Assembly (NCBI RefSeq): GCF_024213195.1
Contig: NZ_JANAVF010000001.1
Span: 434,001 to 498,000, forward strand
DNA from: Streptomyces sp. TBY4
GTDB taxonomy: Bacteria; Actinomycetota; Actinomycetes; Streptomycetales; Streptomycetaceae
Direction: 5' to 3'
DNA length: 64,000 nt
A program made the translations under genes and the position numbers. Of this stretch, positions 8,189 to 20,036 are shown in pieces (positions within the stretch are counted from its first letter, which is position 1; every line of letters begins with the position of its first letter). The notes beneath the pieces were generated by a model, which searched no databases, was not told the DNA's origin, and saw nothing but the letters and a program-made list of their open reading frames with translations.

Positions 8189-10192
8189 ATGACGCGTTCC
8201 CGCGTGTCACTCCTGTCCGCCCTCGCCCTGCTCCTCCCGCTGACCCCGCTCGCCCTCGGCGGCCAGGCCTCGGCAGTCGCGCAGGACCCGGCGGGCACTC
8301 AGGCCCCGGCGGTCATGCCGACCGCACCGGCGCCACTGACCGTCACCAACCCCGGCTTCGAACAGGGGCGCACCGGCTGGCAGTTCACCTCCGGCACCGG
8401 GGTCGCCGCGAACTACCCGCACGGCGCGGCCCGGCTCGCGTACCTCGACGGCGGGGCGGGCAAGAAGGTCTCCCAGACCGTGCGGGCCACGGGCCGGGGG
8501 ACGTACGACATCTCCGCCTGGATCGCGACGGGCGGTCCGAACGGCCGCTGGACCGCCCGCGTGAACGGCGCGGTCGCCGCCGCGCTCACCCTGCCGAGCG
8601 CCTCGAACTACCGGCGGTACACCCTCAGCCGGATCGCCCTCGCCCCCGGCGACACCCTCGAGATCGCCTTCGAATCCGGGGACGCCTGGGTCAACGCCGA
8701 CGACGTGATGCTCTCCCCCGCCTCCCCCGCGGACCCCCGGGTCAGCTCCTCCGACCCGAAGATCGTCGAGATGTTCGACTGGTCCAAGCGCAAGGCCAAC
8801 AGCTGGGTCCACCTGCCGGGCACGAAGGGCCCGCTCAACGTGGACGAGAACCGCACCGGCGGCAGCGGCAAAGGCACGTACGCCGCCTCCTACTGGGCCG
8901 GCTACGCCAACCGCAGCGGCTACTACTCGCGCGACATGGCCCACCAGCTGGCCGGCGCGGGGGTCCTCGCCCTGCACGCCGAGAACCGGTCGATGCTCCG
9001 CTCCTTCGCCGCGTCCGCCACCAGCAGGCACAAGTACTACCCGGCGTGGGCCTTCAACTTCGACACCTCCACCTACCTCTCGATCGACTACAAGGGCCCC
9101 ACGAACTTCGTCCGCGAGGTGCCCGCCACCTTCGAGCTGGTGGAGAAGTCCGAGGAGGCGTACCGCTGGAGCGGGGACCGCGCCTACCTCGACGATCCGA
9201 CCCTGTGGGACTTCTACAGCCGCGCCACGGACGAGTTCGTCACCCTGCACGACGCACTCAAGGACAACGGCGCCGTCGAGGTGGCCGAGGGCACGGGCCA
9301 GGGCATCTTCCAGGGCACCGCCAGCTACAACGAGCAGAGCGGCGAGCCCCTCGCCGAGGCCGGCGACGCGATCGGGTCCCAGTACCGGGCCTACCTGGCG
9401 GTGGCCTCGCTCGCCCGCGCCAAGGGGGAGGCAGCCCTCGCCGACCGGTACGGGGCCAAGGCGCGGGAGCTGAAGGAGTACTTCAACTCCACCTGGAGCG
9501 GCACCGGTTCGGGCGCGGACATGGTGCGCGGCTACACCACGGACGGACGCGCCCTCACCGGCTGGGGCAAGGAGAACAGCTGGTTCATGCCGATGAAGCA
9601 GATCATCGAACCCGGCCCCCGCCGGGAGGCCTACCTCGACTACGTCGACCAGCAGGCCTCGGGCCCGGGCCGGCCCACCAACATCGAGGCCCTCACCTAC
9701 CTGCCGGACACCTTCTTCCGGAACAACCGCAACGACACCGGCTGGAAGTGGATGAAGGACGTCTACGACCACAAGGACGTCCAGCACGTGAACACCAAGC
9801 AGGGCACCAACGGGGACTACCCCGAGGTCTCCTTCACCCTGCTCGGCCAGACCGTCGAAGGCCTGCTGGGCGTCACCCCCGACGCCCCCGCACGCACCCT
9901 GAGCACCGGGTCCCGGCTGCCCTCGGGCATGGACTGGCTGCGGATCGACGACCTCCGGATCGGCGACTCGGCCTTCGCCCTGCGCCACGACGGGGCGTCG
10001 AAGTCCACCCTCACGCACACCTCGGGCAGCGCCCCCTACACCTGGGAGGCCCGCTTCCCCGGCACCCACGCCACCCTCACGGTCGACGGAGTGCCCCAGC
10101 CGGGACGCACCAAGGTGGTGGACGGAGTGACGTACACCTACGCGACCCCGACCGTGGACCCGGGCCGGACGGTCACGGTCCGGACGGGCTGA
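8189..10192 (+). CDS. Secreted (alpha/alpha)6-barrel protein with N-terminal carbohydrate-binding-like domain
   Basis: The 667-aa protein begins with a clear Sec signal peptide (SRVSLLSALALLLPLTPLALGGQASA), with a strong AGGGAG ribosome site at 8177-8182. After a Pro/Ala linker, a domain starting TVTNPGFEQGRTGWQF looks like a galactose-binding-like beta-sandwich. The following ~450 residues, rich in Trp/Tyr and with alternating helices (for example YNEQSGEPLAEAGDAIGSQY), resemble the six-hairpin glycosidase superfamily. I do not recognise the exact family or catalytic residues, so the hydrolase activity is inferred. It is divergent from the sugar importer and probably releases sugar outside the cell. 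Confidence 0.75.
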   Translation: MTRSRVSLLSALALLLPLTPLALGGQASAVAQDPAGTQAPAVMPTAPAPLTVTNPGFEQGRTGWQFTSGTGVAANYPHGAARLAYLDGGAGKKVSQTVRATGRGTYDISAWIATGGPNGRWTARVNGAVAAALTLPSASNYRRYTLSRIALAPGDTLEIAFESGDAWVNADDVMLSPASPADPRVSSSDPKIVEMFDWSKRKANSWVHLPGTKGPLNVDENRTGGSGKGTYAASYWAGYANRSGYYSRDMAHQLAGAGVLALHAENRSMLRSFAASATSRHKYYPAWAFNFDTSTYLSIDYKGPTNFVREVPATFELVEKSEEAYRWSGDRAYLDDPTLWDFYSRATDEFVTLHDALKDNGAVEVAEGTGQGIFQGTASYNEQSGEPLAEAGDAIGSQYRAYLAVASLARAKGEAALADRYGAKARELKEYFNSTWSGTGSGADMVRGYTTDGRALTGWGKENSWFMPMKQIIEPGPRREAYLDYVDQQASGPGRPTNIEALTYLPDTFFRNNRNDTGWKWMKDVYDHKDVQHVNTKQGTNGDYPEVSFTLLGQTVEGLLGVTPDAPARTLSTGSRLPSGMDWLRIDDLRIGDSAFALRHDGASKSTLTHTSGSAPYTWEARFPGTHATLTVDGVPQPGRTKVVDGVTYTYATPTVDPGRTVTVRTG

Positions 10193-10193
10193 C

Positions 10194-10886
10194 CTACCGG
10201 GCCGCCCGGGCCCCGCGCGCCAGCAGCCCGGACAGCAGGACCGCCAGCGTGTCGCGCAGGGTGTCGTCGAAGTCCAGGCGGAGGACCGCGAGCGAGGGGT
10301 CCGCCTCGTAGGCGGCGAGCATCGCGGCCGACGGGTGGGCGTGCGTCCACACGGCCCCGGTGACCATGATCGCGGCGGCGACGAAGCGGAAGGCGTCCGC
10401 CTCGCCCAGCTCCGGCAGGTGCGCGGCGATCCGCCCGGCCACGGCGGTGGCGGCCGCGACGGCGGCCCGCTTGTACCGGGCGGCGACCTGCGGGGAGACG
10501 TTGCGTTCCAGGACCGCGGCCTGGGCGCTGATGAGGTCGCACAGGACGGGGCGCTCGACGAGGGCCCGCGCGAGGGATGCCGCGATCCGGTCGGCCCGTT
10601 CGGCGGGCGGGGCGCCGTCGGCGGCTTCGGCGAGCACGCCGTCGAGCTCGGCGGTGAACTCGCGGAAGGCGTCGGCGAGCAGTTCCAGCAGGACGTCCTC
10701 GCGGGACTCGAAGTAGCGCAGCACGTTCGACTTGGCCAGCCCCGACCGCCGGCTGAGCTCGTTCAGGGTGACCTGGGCGACCGGCATTTCCGTGAGCATC
10801 TCGGCGGTCGCGTCGAGGATCGCGCGGCGGCGGGCGGCGCGCTGCTCCTCGCTGCGGGCGCGCTGGAAGTTCGTAGACGTGGACAC
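10194..10886 (-). CDS. TetR/AcrR-family repressor
   Basis: Regulator of 230 aa with an N-terminal TetR helix-turn-helix (ILDATAEMLTEMPVAQVTLN, then SGLAKSNVLRYFESREDVLLELL) and a variable helical ligand domain. It is divergent from a short-chain dehydrogenase, and three near-identical AGACC-N3-GGTCT palindromes lie in the 155-bp space between them. It therefore very likely represses both itself and the dehydrogenase. The inducer is unknown. Confidence 0.92.
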   Translation of the reverse strand: MSTSTNFQRARSEEQRAARRRAILDATAEMLTEMPVAQVTLNELSRRSGLAKSNVLRYFESREDVLLELLADAFREFTAELDGVLAEAADGAPPAERADRIAASLARALVERPVLCDLISAQAAVLERNVSPQVAARYKRAAVAAATAVAGRIAAHLPELGEADAFRFVAAAIMVTGAVWTHAHPSAAMLAAYEADPSLAVLRLDFDDTLRDTLAVLLSGLLARGARAAR

Positions 10887-10917
10887 GGTGACAGCTTACA
10901 GACCGGAGGAGATTTAG

Positions 10918-10987
10918 AGACCAGCGGTCTGTTGTTAAGAGACCGGCAGTCTGCTAGCTTCGGAGGAGGCGGTCAGACCGCCGGTCT
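10918..10987. promoter_or_regulatory. Three TetR-type operators between the divergent TetR and SDR genes
   Basis: Three 13-bp inverted repeats share the pattern AGACC-N3-GGTCT. O1 is 10918-10930 (AGC spacer, perfect), O2 is 10940-10952 (right arm AGTCT, one mismatch) and O3 is 10975-10987 (GCC spacer, perfect). Centres are 22 and 35 bp apart. A further AGACC half-site lies near 10900. The arrangement fits cooperative repression of both divergent promoters. Confidence 0.8.
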
Positions 10988-11041
10988 CTTATATTCCCAC
11001 CCCCCCTTCTCTCTTCCTCCCGCCGCCCCGAGGAGCACGCC

Positions 11042-11983
11042 ATGTACACCGTCCCCGACCAGTCCGGAACGTTCGCCGTCGTTACCGGCTCCAACAGCGG
11101 TACGGGCAAGGAGGCGGCCCGCCGCCTCGCCGAGGCCGGAGCCCGCGTGGTGCTGGCCGTCCGCACCCCCGCCAAGGGGGAGCTGGCCCGCGCCGAGATC
11201 CTGGCCCGGCACCCCGGGGCACGGGTGGAGGTGCGCCGGATCGACCTGGCCGACCTCGCCTCGGTCGAGGCCTTCGCCGGGGAGGTGCTCGCCGACGGAA
11301 CCCCGCTCGACCTGCTCGTCAACAACGCCGGGGTGATGGCCCCGCCGACCCGGATGACCACGGCAGACGGCTTCGAGCTCCAGTTCGGCAGCAACTTCCT
11401 CGGCCCGCTGGCCCTGACCGTCCGGCTGCTGCCCGCGCTGCTGGCGGCCCGCGCCCCGCGCGTGGCCACGATGAGCAGCGGCACCGCCAACTTCGGCCGG
11501 ATCGACTTCACCGACCTGCAGTGGGAGCGGCGGCGCTACAACCCGATGCTCTCCTACGCGCAGTCGAAGCTGGCCGACCTGATGCTGGCCCGGCACCTGG
11601 CGGTCCTCGCCGCCGAGAACGACTGGCCGCTGCGCAGCACCGCCGCGCACCCCGGCTACACGAAAACCAATCTGCAGACCGCCGGAGCGAGCCTCGGCAC
11701 CGGCCGGCCCTCGCTCGGGAACCGGATGATGTACGCGGTGGACTTCCTCCCGAAGCAGGAGGTCGGGCCCGGTACGGAACCCCTCCTCCAGGCCGCCACC
11801 AGCCCGGACGCGACGGCCGGCGGCTACTACGGTCCCGGGGGCAGGTTCGGCCTGGTCGGCCCGGGCAAGCAGGTCCGCATCACCCGCCGGGCCCTGGACC
11901 CCGCGGCCAACGCCCGCCTCTGGGCGCGGGCGGAGGAACTCACCGGCGTCGGCCGGGCCTCGGCCGTCACCGCGGCACGCTGA
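11042..11983 (+). CDS. Short-chain dehydrogenase/reductase (SDR)
   Basis: NAD(P)-dependent oxidoreductase of 313 aa with a Rossmann fold: cofactor motif [12 protein letters not shown], structural NNAGVMAP and catalytic Tyr-Lys pair in YAQSKL. The sequence type is close to retinol-dehydrogenase-like SDRs. A GAGGAG ribosome site precedes the ATG. Divergent to a TetR regulator with three operators between them, it is probably induced by the compound it transforms. The substrate cannot be told from sequence. Confidence 0.9.
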   Translation: MYTVPDQSGTFAVVTGSNSGTGKEAARRLAEAGARVVLAVRTPAKGELARAEILARHPGARVEVRRIDLADLASVEAFAGEVLADGTPLDLLVNNAGVMAPPTRMTTADGFELQFGSNFLGPLALTVRLLPALLAARAPRVATMSSGTANFGRIDFTDLQWERRRYNPMLSYAQSKLADLMLARHLAVLAAENDWPLRSTAAHPGYTKTNLQTAGASLGTGRPSLGNRMMYAVDFLPKQEVGPGTEPLLQAATSPDATAGGYYGPGGRFGLVGPGKQVRITRRALDPAANARLWARAEELTGVGRASAVTAAR

Positions 11984-11986
11984 CGG

Positions 11987-12403
11987 TCAGCCCAGGAGGG
12001 CGTAGACCGTCGAGGCCTTCGCGGCCGGTTCGCCGGCGCCCTCAGGGGTCATCGTGATGTCGGCGAAGGCCATCCGCTTGCCGAGTTTGGTGATCCGTAC
12101 GTCGATCAGCACATCGGCGCCGACCACCGGCCGCTGGAAGCTGGTGGACTGCTGGACGGTGGTCATCGGGCCGTAGGCCCCGCGCGCGGCGGAGATCGCG
12201 ATGACGGTGGCGGTGTCCGCGGCGGCCATCAGGGCCTGCCCGCTGAGGCCCCCGCCGTCGCGGGCGAGGGTGTCGGACCAGGGCAGCCGCAGGACGGCGT
12301 GCCGTTCGCCCGTCTCCTGGACGGTGAGTCCGAGGGCGAGCACCCAGGGGGCGAAGTTGTCGTGGAGGATCTTGTCCGCGTCTGCCGGTGTCAGCGTCGT
12401 CAC
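11987..12403 (-). CDS. PaaI-family (hotdog) acyl-CoA thioesterase
   Basis: A 138-aa single hotdog-domain protein; family members hydrolyse acyl- or aryl-CoA thioesters. The family-typical central segment DGGGLSGQALMAAADTATVIAI is present, with the catalytic-loop position near GLSGQA. The GTG at 12403 gives the normal family length. A longer frame would have to read through a strong hairpin at 12411-12439, so I rejected it. It lies downstream of and in the same direction as the 2,4-dienoyl-CoA reductase, which suggests a shared role in fatty-acid or aromatic acyl-CoA turnover. Confidence 0.82.
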   Translation of the reverse strand: MTTLTPADADKILHDNFAPWVLALGLTVQETGERHAVLRLPWSDTLARDGGGLSGQALMAAADTATVIAISAARGAYGPMTTVQQSTSFQRPVVGADVLIDVRITKLGKRMAFADITMTPEGAGEPAAKASTVYALLG

Positions 12404-12410
12404 CAGGTGA

Positions 12411-12439
12411 TTGTGGCGGCCCGGGCCGGGCCGCCACAA
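12411..12439. terminator. Strong hairpin between the reductase and thioesterase genes
   Basis: TTGTGGCGGCCC (12411-12422) pairs perfectly with GGGCCGCCACAA (12428-12439) around a 5-nt loop. It lies between the stop of the reductase and the start of the thioesterase, both leftward, so it probably ends or attenuates transcription of the former. It also sits only 7 nt before the thioesterase start codon and could mask its ribosome site. Confidence 0.6.
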
Positions 12440-12467
12440 CACCCCCGCCACGCGCGAGTGGTGGGGT

Positions 12468-14525
<2,058 letters not shown>

Positions 14526-14547
14526 CTAGCTGAGCGGGCGCTTATTA

Positions 14548-14561
14548 TGCAACTAGGTGCA
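14548..14561. promoter_or_regulatory. Near-palindrome in the divergent fadH / L,D-transpeptidase spacer
   Basis: TGCAACTAGGTGCA is palindromic except for one mismatched pair per half. It lies in the AT-richer part of the spacer beside a CATAAT -10-like hexamer (minus strand, 14549-14544). The form resembles MarR-type operators. No such regulator is adjacent, so the assignment is weak. Confidence 0.35.
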
Positions 14562-14676
14562 CAACCGAGTGCGGAACCCCGCGGCCCGGAGATCCGGGGA
14601 TTCCCGGGACCAAGGGCCCTCCCGGCCGGGACCTGTGGCGCAGTTCACGGCCCGGGCCGTCGCCAACGATGGGGGG

Positions 14677-15762
14677 ATGCCCGCATTCCCCACCACCGCC
14701 CTCCGGGCCGCCCTGGCCGCAGCCGCGACGACGGTGCTGCTCGCCGGCTGCGGCGTCACCGAGTCCGACACCGACCGCATCGGCCGCAAGGCCGCGCAGG
14801 GAGCCGCGGACCCCGTCGACGCCGTGGACGCCGCGGACACGGCCGGCTCCGCGCCGAAGGCCGCGCCCGCACCCACCTCCACGGTCGCGGCCGCGACCGA
14901 CCCCACCCGCTCCCCCGCGCCCGAGGCCCAGCTCCTGCGGAACCCGGCCCGCCAGGTGCGCCCGGCGATCGCTCCCGCCCACGGCGCGACGGTCGGCATC
15001 GGCCAGCCCGTCTCGCTGGTCTTCAAGGGCCAGAAGGTGGACCCGGCGCTCCGGGCCGGCATCGAGGGCCGGGTGGCGCTGAAGACCTCCACCGGGGTCG
15101 TCGGCGCCTGGCACTGGGCGGAGGCCAAGGGGGACACGTACCTCCACTTCCGGCCCCGGGAGTACTGGCCGGCGGGTACCGAGGTGACCCTGGACGCCAA
15201 GCTCGCGGGAGTGAAGCTGGACGCCCGCACCGCCGCCACCGGGGACCGGAAGCTGACCTTCAAGGTGGGCCCCGCGATGGTCAGCAAGGTGGACCTCGCC
15301 GCGCACACCCTCACCCTGCTCCAGGACGGCACGCCCCTGCGGACCATCCCGGTCAGCGGCGGCGAGGAGCGGTTCAAGACCCGCGAGGGGATCAAGACGA
15401 TCCTCAGCAAGGACGGCACGGTGCTGATGGACTCCCTGACCATCGGCATTCCGCGCACCAGCCCGGACGGGTTCTACGGCCGGTACGAGTGGAGCATGCG
15501 CGAGACGGTCAGCGGCGAGTACGTCCACGCGGCCCCCGACAACGCGGAGTCCTTCGGCAGGGCCAACGTCAGCCACGGCTGCATCGGCATGTCGGCGGCC
15601 GACGCGAAGTGGCTGTACGAACGGTCCAGCGTCGGCGACGTCATCGAGGTGACGGGCACGACCGGCAAGCCCATGGACCGCTTCGGCAACGGCTACGGCG
15701 ACTGGAACCTGAGCTGGGACGAATGGCTGCGGGGCAGCACCCTGGGCGCCTTCAAGGCCTGA
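14677..15762 (+). CDS. L,D-transpeptidase lipoprotein (YkuD domain)
   Basis: Cell-wall enzyme of 361 aa that makes 3-3 peptidoglycan cross-links outside the membrane. The signal peptide ends in the lipobox LLAGC, so the mature protein is a lipoprotein. An Ala/Pro-rich linker and an Ig-like domain (about residues 100-200) precede the C-terminal YkuD domain. That domain carries the catalytic SHGCIGM motif with His300 and Cys302. I chose the ATG at 14677 because it directly precedes the signal peptide; an ATG at 14557 would add 40 residues before it. Confidence 0.92.
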   Translation: MPAFPTTALRAALAAAATTVLLAGCGVTESDTDRIGRKAAQGAADPVDAVDAADTAGSAPKAAPAPTSTVAAATDPTRSPAPEAQLLRNPARQVRPAIAPAHGATVGIGQPVSLVFKGQKVDPALRAGIEGRVALKTSTGVVGAWHWAEAKGDTYLHFRPREYWPAGTEVTLDAKLAGVKLDARTAATGDRKLTFKVGPAMVSKVDLAAHTLTLLQDGTPLRTIPVSGGEERFKTREGIKTILSKDGTVLMDSLTIGIPRTSPDGFYGRYEWSMRETVSGEYVHAAPDNAESFGRANVSHGCIGMSAADAKWLYERSSVGDVIEVTGTTGKPMDRFGNGYGDWNLSWDEWLRGSTLGAFKA

Positions 15763-15803
15763 GCCCTCAAGCGCCGCGCCCCGCCGCGCCACGGAATGGA
15801 CCC

Positions 15804-16472
15804 TCAGGCGGCCGACTGCAGGGCCGACAGGCGGCGCACGAAGAGGACGGCCAGCACCGCCGCCCCGGCGTAGAGCAGGTCCGAAGCCGCGCCGAGCAGG
15901 ACGGCGTTGCCCACCTCCTCGTCGCTGGTGGCCCTGCGGGCGAACCAGCCCGCGCCACCGGAAGCCAGCATCGCCGCACCGAACGCCCCGATCCAGGCGA
16001 ACACGGGGGCGGGCGAGGCCGTCGCGGCTCGGCCCGGCAGTCGCGACGCGCTGGCCGCCCACACCTTCGCGGCGATCAGGCCGGGCAGGACGGTCCAGCC
16101 CACGACCGGGATGAACCAGACCCCGATCGCCCAGCCGGCCCCGCTCCGGAACGCCCCCGGCGCGTACACCGCGGCGTTCACCCGGACCCGGTGGAACCAG
16201 ACGATGAACACCACCGCCGTGGGGATCATGACCAGCAGGTCCAGGCTCACCGCCATGGAGAGCAGCGTCCCCGAGTGGCCCGGCCCCACCGGCTCCGTGT
16301 ACACGTCCAGCCACGCGTACCGGTTGACCCCGGCGGCAGCGGCGAGCAGTCGGGTCACGGCGCACAAGCCGAGCAGCACGGTCAGCGCGGTGCCCAGCCC
16401 CTTCGGCGAGCGGAGCGACGAGCGTGCCGGGGGCATCCCGAGCGGAGGCAGTTTTGCCGTACCAGCGGACAT
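15804..16472 (-). CDS. DUF4328 multi-pass membrane protein
   Basis: Membrane protein of 222 aa with about six hydrophobic segments. The central stretch FIVWFHRVRVNAAVYAPGAF followed by GAGWAIGVWFIPVVGW is the DUF4328 signature common in actinobacteria. No enzymatic motif is visible and the family function is unknown. The ATG at 16472 is chosen because upstream sequence is intergenic in character. Confidence 0.82.
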   Translation of the reverse strand: MSAGTAKLPPLGMPPARSSLRSPKGLGTALTVLLGLCAVTRLLAAAAGVNRYAWLDVYTEPVGPGHSGTLLSMAVSLDLLVMIPTAVVFIVWFHRVRVNAAVYAPGAFRSGAGWAIGVWFIPVVGWTVLPGLIAAKVWAASASRLPGRAATASPAPVFAWIGAFGAAMLASGGAGWFARRATSDEEVGNAVLLGAASDLLYAGAAVLAVLFVRRLSALQSAA

Positions 16473-16822
16473 GACGAGGGAACCCCCAGGAATACGCGAT
16501 TGCGCGTCGGCCTGCGAAGTCCCGCCGACCGGGGCGGGAAAGCGAAACCTACGCCACGGAATGCAGGGTGACCAAAGTCCCGGGCGACGGGCGCCGTACG
16601 TCCCGAATTGCGGCGGGGAAGTGGGAGGCGGAGGGAATTCCACTCCACCTCGACCGGAGAAAGTTGACTTCCCGCAGCGCATGAATGAAAAATTCCACTA
16701 ATGCGGTTTATCAACGCACTTCCCACTGATACGCCGCATACCGCACAGCTCCGCCACTCCTGCCGACCCCGCCCACACGGATCGCCCGGCACGTACCGCC
16801 GGTGAAAGAGGGATTGACAGCC
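16473..16822. promoter_or_regulatory. 350-bp spacer upstream of the MsiK-type gene
   Basis: No gene is visible. The right half is AT-richer than its surroundings and contains three related elements: ATTCCACT at 16637-16644, ATTCCACT at 16692-16699 and ACTTCCCACT at 16718-16727. A TTGACT hexamer is at 16664-16669 but lacks a good -10 at the right distance. This is probably the control region of the divergent DUF4328 and ATPase genes; no site can be assigned. Confidence 0.35.
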
Positions 16823-17914
<1,092 letters not shown>

Positions 17915-17937
17915 GCCGGCGCCCCGCGCACGGCACC

Positions 17938-17978
17938 GGAAGGCCCCGGACCGGATGATCACCGGTCCGGGGCCTTCC
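17938..17978. terminator. Bidirectional terminator (17-bp perfect stem)
   Basis: The left arm 17938-17954 and right arm 17962-17978 are perfect reverse complements (GGAAGGCCCCGGACCGG and its complement) around a 7-nt loop. It lies between the convergent MsiK-type ATPase and universal stress protein genes and probably serves both. Confidence 0.85.
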
Positions 17979-18006
17979 CCGCGCCTACGGGTTTCCCACC
18001 CGCGCC

Positions 18007-18981
18007 CTACGCGCGTACGGGAACCACCGCCACCGGGCACAGGCCGTGCAGCAGTACCGCGTTGGAGACCGAGCCCATCAGCAGGGAGTCGGCCCGCAGG
18101 CGGCGGCGGTGGCGGCCGACCACGATGAGGTCGGCCCGCTGGGAGGCGGTGACCAGGCGGCCCGCCGGGTCGCCCGGGGCGACGACCGCTTCGACGGTGA
18201 CGTCGGGGTAGTGCCGGGTCAGGTACGGCTGGAGGCGGGTGCGCTGGTTCTCGGCGAGTTCCCGGGCCGCTTCGGTGGCCTCGCCGCCGACGGTGCCCGG
18301 CGGGTAGCCGCCGCCGCGTTCGGCGACGAGGGCGCCGACCAGGGTGAGCGAGGTCAGCGGCACCAGGTGCGTGGAGACGACCTGGAGCACCGCGCTCCGG
18401 CGGCGGGCCTCCGCGAAGGCGAAGTCGACGACGTCCTCGGAGGTCTCGTCGGGGGCCAGGCCGAGCACGATCCTGCGTTCGCCGTCCGGGGCCCCGGCGC
18501 CGGTCCCCTCCGTGACGAGCCGCGCGCTGTGCGGGACGACCACGACCGGGCAGGGCGACTGGGCCGCGCACACCCGGCTGTTGGAGCCGAGGAGCAGGCT
18601 GGCGAAGCCGCCGAGTCCGCGCGAGCCCATGACCAGGAGCTGTGCTCCCGCCGCGAGTTCGACCAGGGTCGCGGAGGGGGTTCCGTCGCGGGAGACGTAG
18701 GTGACGGGCGGCAGGTCCTCCCGCCCGGCGAGCCGCTCCCGTACGAGGTCCAGGACCGGATCGGTGTCCCCGCCGGGGGGCGGTACGAGCGCCTCCCCCA
18801 GGGCGTGGACCCGCGAGGCCTCCGGCCGTACGTGGGCCACGTAGAGCGCCGCTCCGCGTGCGCGGGCGGCGCCGAGGGCCCAGTCCAGGGTCCTCAGGCT
18901 GTGTTCCGAGCCGTCCACCGCGGCGAGGACCGGGCCGGTGGGGGCGGCGCTGGCGGGGGTGGGGGACGAGTTGGTCTGCAT
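18007..18981 (-). CDS. Universal stress protein with two UspA domains
   Basis: A 324-aa cytoplasmic protein with tandem UspA folds. The first begins PVLAAVDGSEHSLRTLDWAL and ends with the nucleotide-binding pattern GSRGLGGFASLLLGSNSRVC. The second begins RIVLGLAPDETSEDVVDFA and ends GRHRRRLRADSLLMGSVSNAV. Both G-2x-G-9x-G(S/T)-like motifs are largely intact, which suggests ATP binding. A single-domain homologue lies close by at 19579-20028. The biological role is unspecified stress or dormancy signalling. Confidence 0.92.
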   Translation of the reverse strand: MQTNSSPTPASAAPTGPVLAAVDGSEHSLRTLDWALGAARARGAALYVAHVRPEASRVHALGEALVPPPGGDTDPVLDLVRERLAGREDLPPVTYVSRDGTPSATLVELAAGAQLLVMGSRGLGGFASLLLGSNSRVCAAQSPCPVVVVPHSARLVTEGTGAGAPDGERRIVLGLAPDETSEDVVDFAFAEARRRSAVLQVVSTHLVPLTSLTLVGALVAERGGGYPPGTVGGEATEAARELAENQRTRLQPYLTRHYPDVTVEAVVAPGDPAGRLVTASQRADLIVVGRHRRRLRADSLLMGSVSNAVLLHGLCPVAVVPVRA

Positions 18982-19030
18982 GCCTCCACCTTCCGGCGGG
19001 GCAGGTCCCTGCGGGCAGGGACCGAAGGCC

Positions 19031-19387
19031 CTACTTCATGCGGTAGTCGGCCTTCTCGGCGAGCTTGCCGTCCTTGTAGCAGAAACGCAGCACGGTGTCG
19101 CCGTTCCCGGAGTCGGACAGGTACCAGGAGCACTGGCTGCCGTCCGGTACCGCGGGGCCGCCGTCCTTGAGGGCCGAGGTGACGAAGCTTTCGCCGGACG
19201 GGAGTTTGGCGCGCACGTCGGCCTCGGAGTCCCCGACGCTGACGGCCTCGTAGACCTTGTGGTCGACGAGGGTCTTGTCGGCCACGTCCATGACCTTGCC
19301 CACGCCGAACAGCAGCGCCACGAGCAGTCCGATCCCCAGCACCCCGGCCACCGCACAGCCGATCAGACATCCATTGCGTCGCGCCAC
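19031..19387 (-). CDS. Small membrane-anchored hypothetical protein
   Basis: 118-aa protein. Residues about 6-30 (GCLIGCAVAGVLGIGLLVALLFGVG) form one transmembrane helix after a basic MARRN start, leaving a soluble domain of about 85 residues, probably extracellular. It has two well-separated Cys (in SQCSW and RFCYK) that could form a disulfide. Codon usage is typical for the organism. I do not recognise the family. It lies between two universal stress protein genes but has no obvious link to them. Confidence 0.75.
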   Translation of the reverse strand: MARRNGCLIGCAVAGVLGIGLLVALLFGVGKVMDVADKTLVDHKVYEAVSVGDSEADVRAKLPSGESFVTSALKDGGPAVPDGSQCSWYLSDSGNGDTVLRFCYKDGKLAEKADYRMK

Positions 19388-19578
19388 GTCGCACTCCTCG
19401 TTCCTCTGTCGTCCGCCGGACGGCTCCCGTCCGTCCTCCCGACTCTCGCAAGCGGGGACGGCTGGTGCTGTTCTCCAAAGTCGCGGGTCCGCGCAACGAT
19501 CGTCGTTCGAGGTCGGACCGGGTGCGGCGTGTATACAGGGATGAGAACGATCATTCGGACTAAACGTGAGGAACCACC

Positions 19579-20028
19579 GTGAGCCAGAACACCGAGCCCC
19601 TGATCGTCGTCGGCGTGGACGGTTCGAACCACTCGAAGCAGGCCCTGCGGTGGGCCGTGGCCCAGGCGAAGGCCATCGGCGGGCGCGTGCACGCCGTGAT
19701 GAGCTGGGAGTGGAACACGAACCCCTTCGCCGTCAGCGCGGCCGAGCAGTCCGAGCTGGTCCACGCCGAGGACGCGGCCCGGCAGAAGCTCGCCGACACC
19801 GTGGCGGAGGCGGTCGGCACCTCGCCGGGCGTCCCGGTCTTCCGCCGGGTGGAGCAGGGCTCGCCCGCGCAGGTGCTGGTGGAGGCTTCGAAGGAGGCGG
19901 AGCTGACGGTCGTCGGCACCCGCGGCTACGGGGGCGTCAAGGGCGCGCTGCTGGGCTCGGTGAGCCAGCAGGTGGTGCAGTACGCCGCCAGCTCGGTCGT
20001 CGTGGTGCGCGAGAACGCCTCCGCCTGA
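19579..20028 (+). CDS. Universal stress protein (single UspA domain)
   Basis: 149-aa UspA protein starting with GTG after a GAGG site. The N-terminal strand IVVGVDGSNHSKQALRWAV and the C-terminal GTRGYGGVKGALLGSVSQQV motif match ATP-binding family members. It is about half the length of the tandem paralogue at 18007-18981. A role in stress adaptation is inferred from the family. Confidence 0.92.
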   Translation: MSQNTEPLIVVGVDGSNHSKQALRWAVAQAKAIGGRVHAVMSWEWNTNPFAVSAAEQSELVHAEDAARQKLADTVAEAVGTSPGVPVFRRVEQGSPAQVLVEASKEAELTVVGTRGYGGVKGALLGSVSQQVVQYAASSVVVVRENASA

Positions 20029-20036
20029 GCGGCCCC

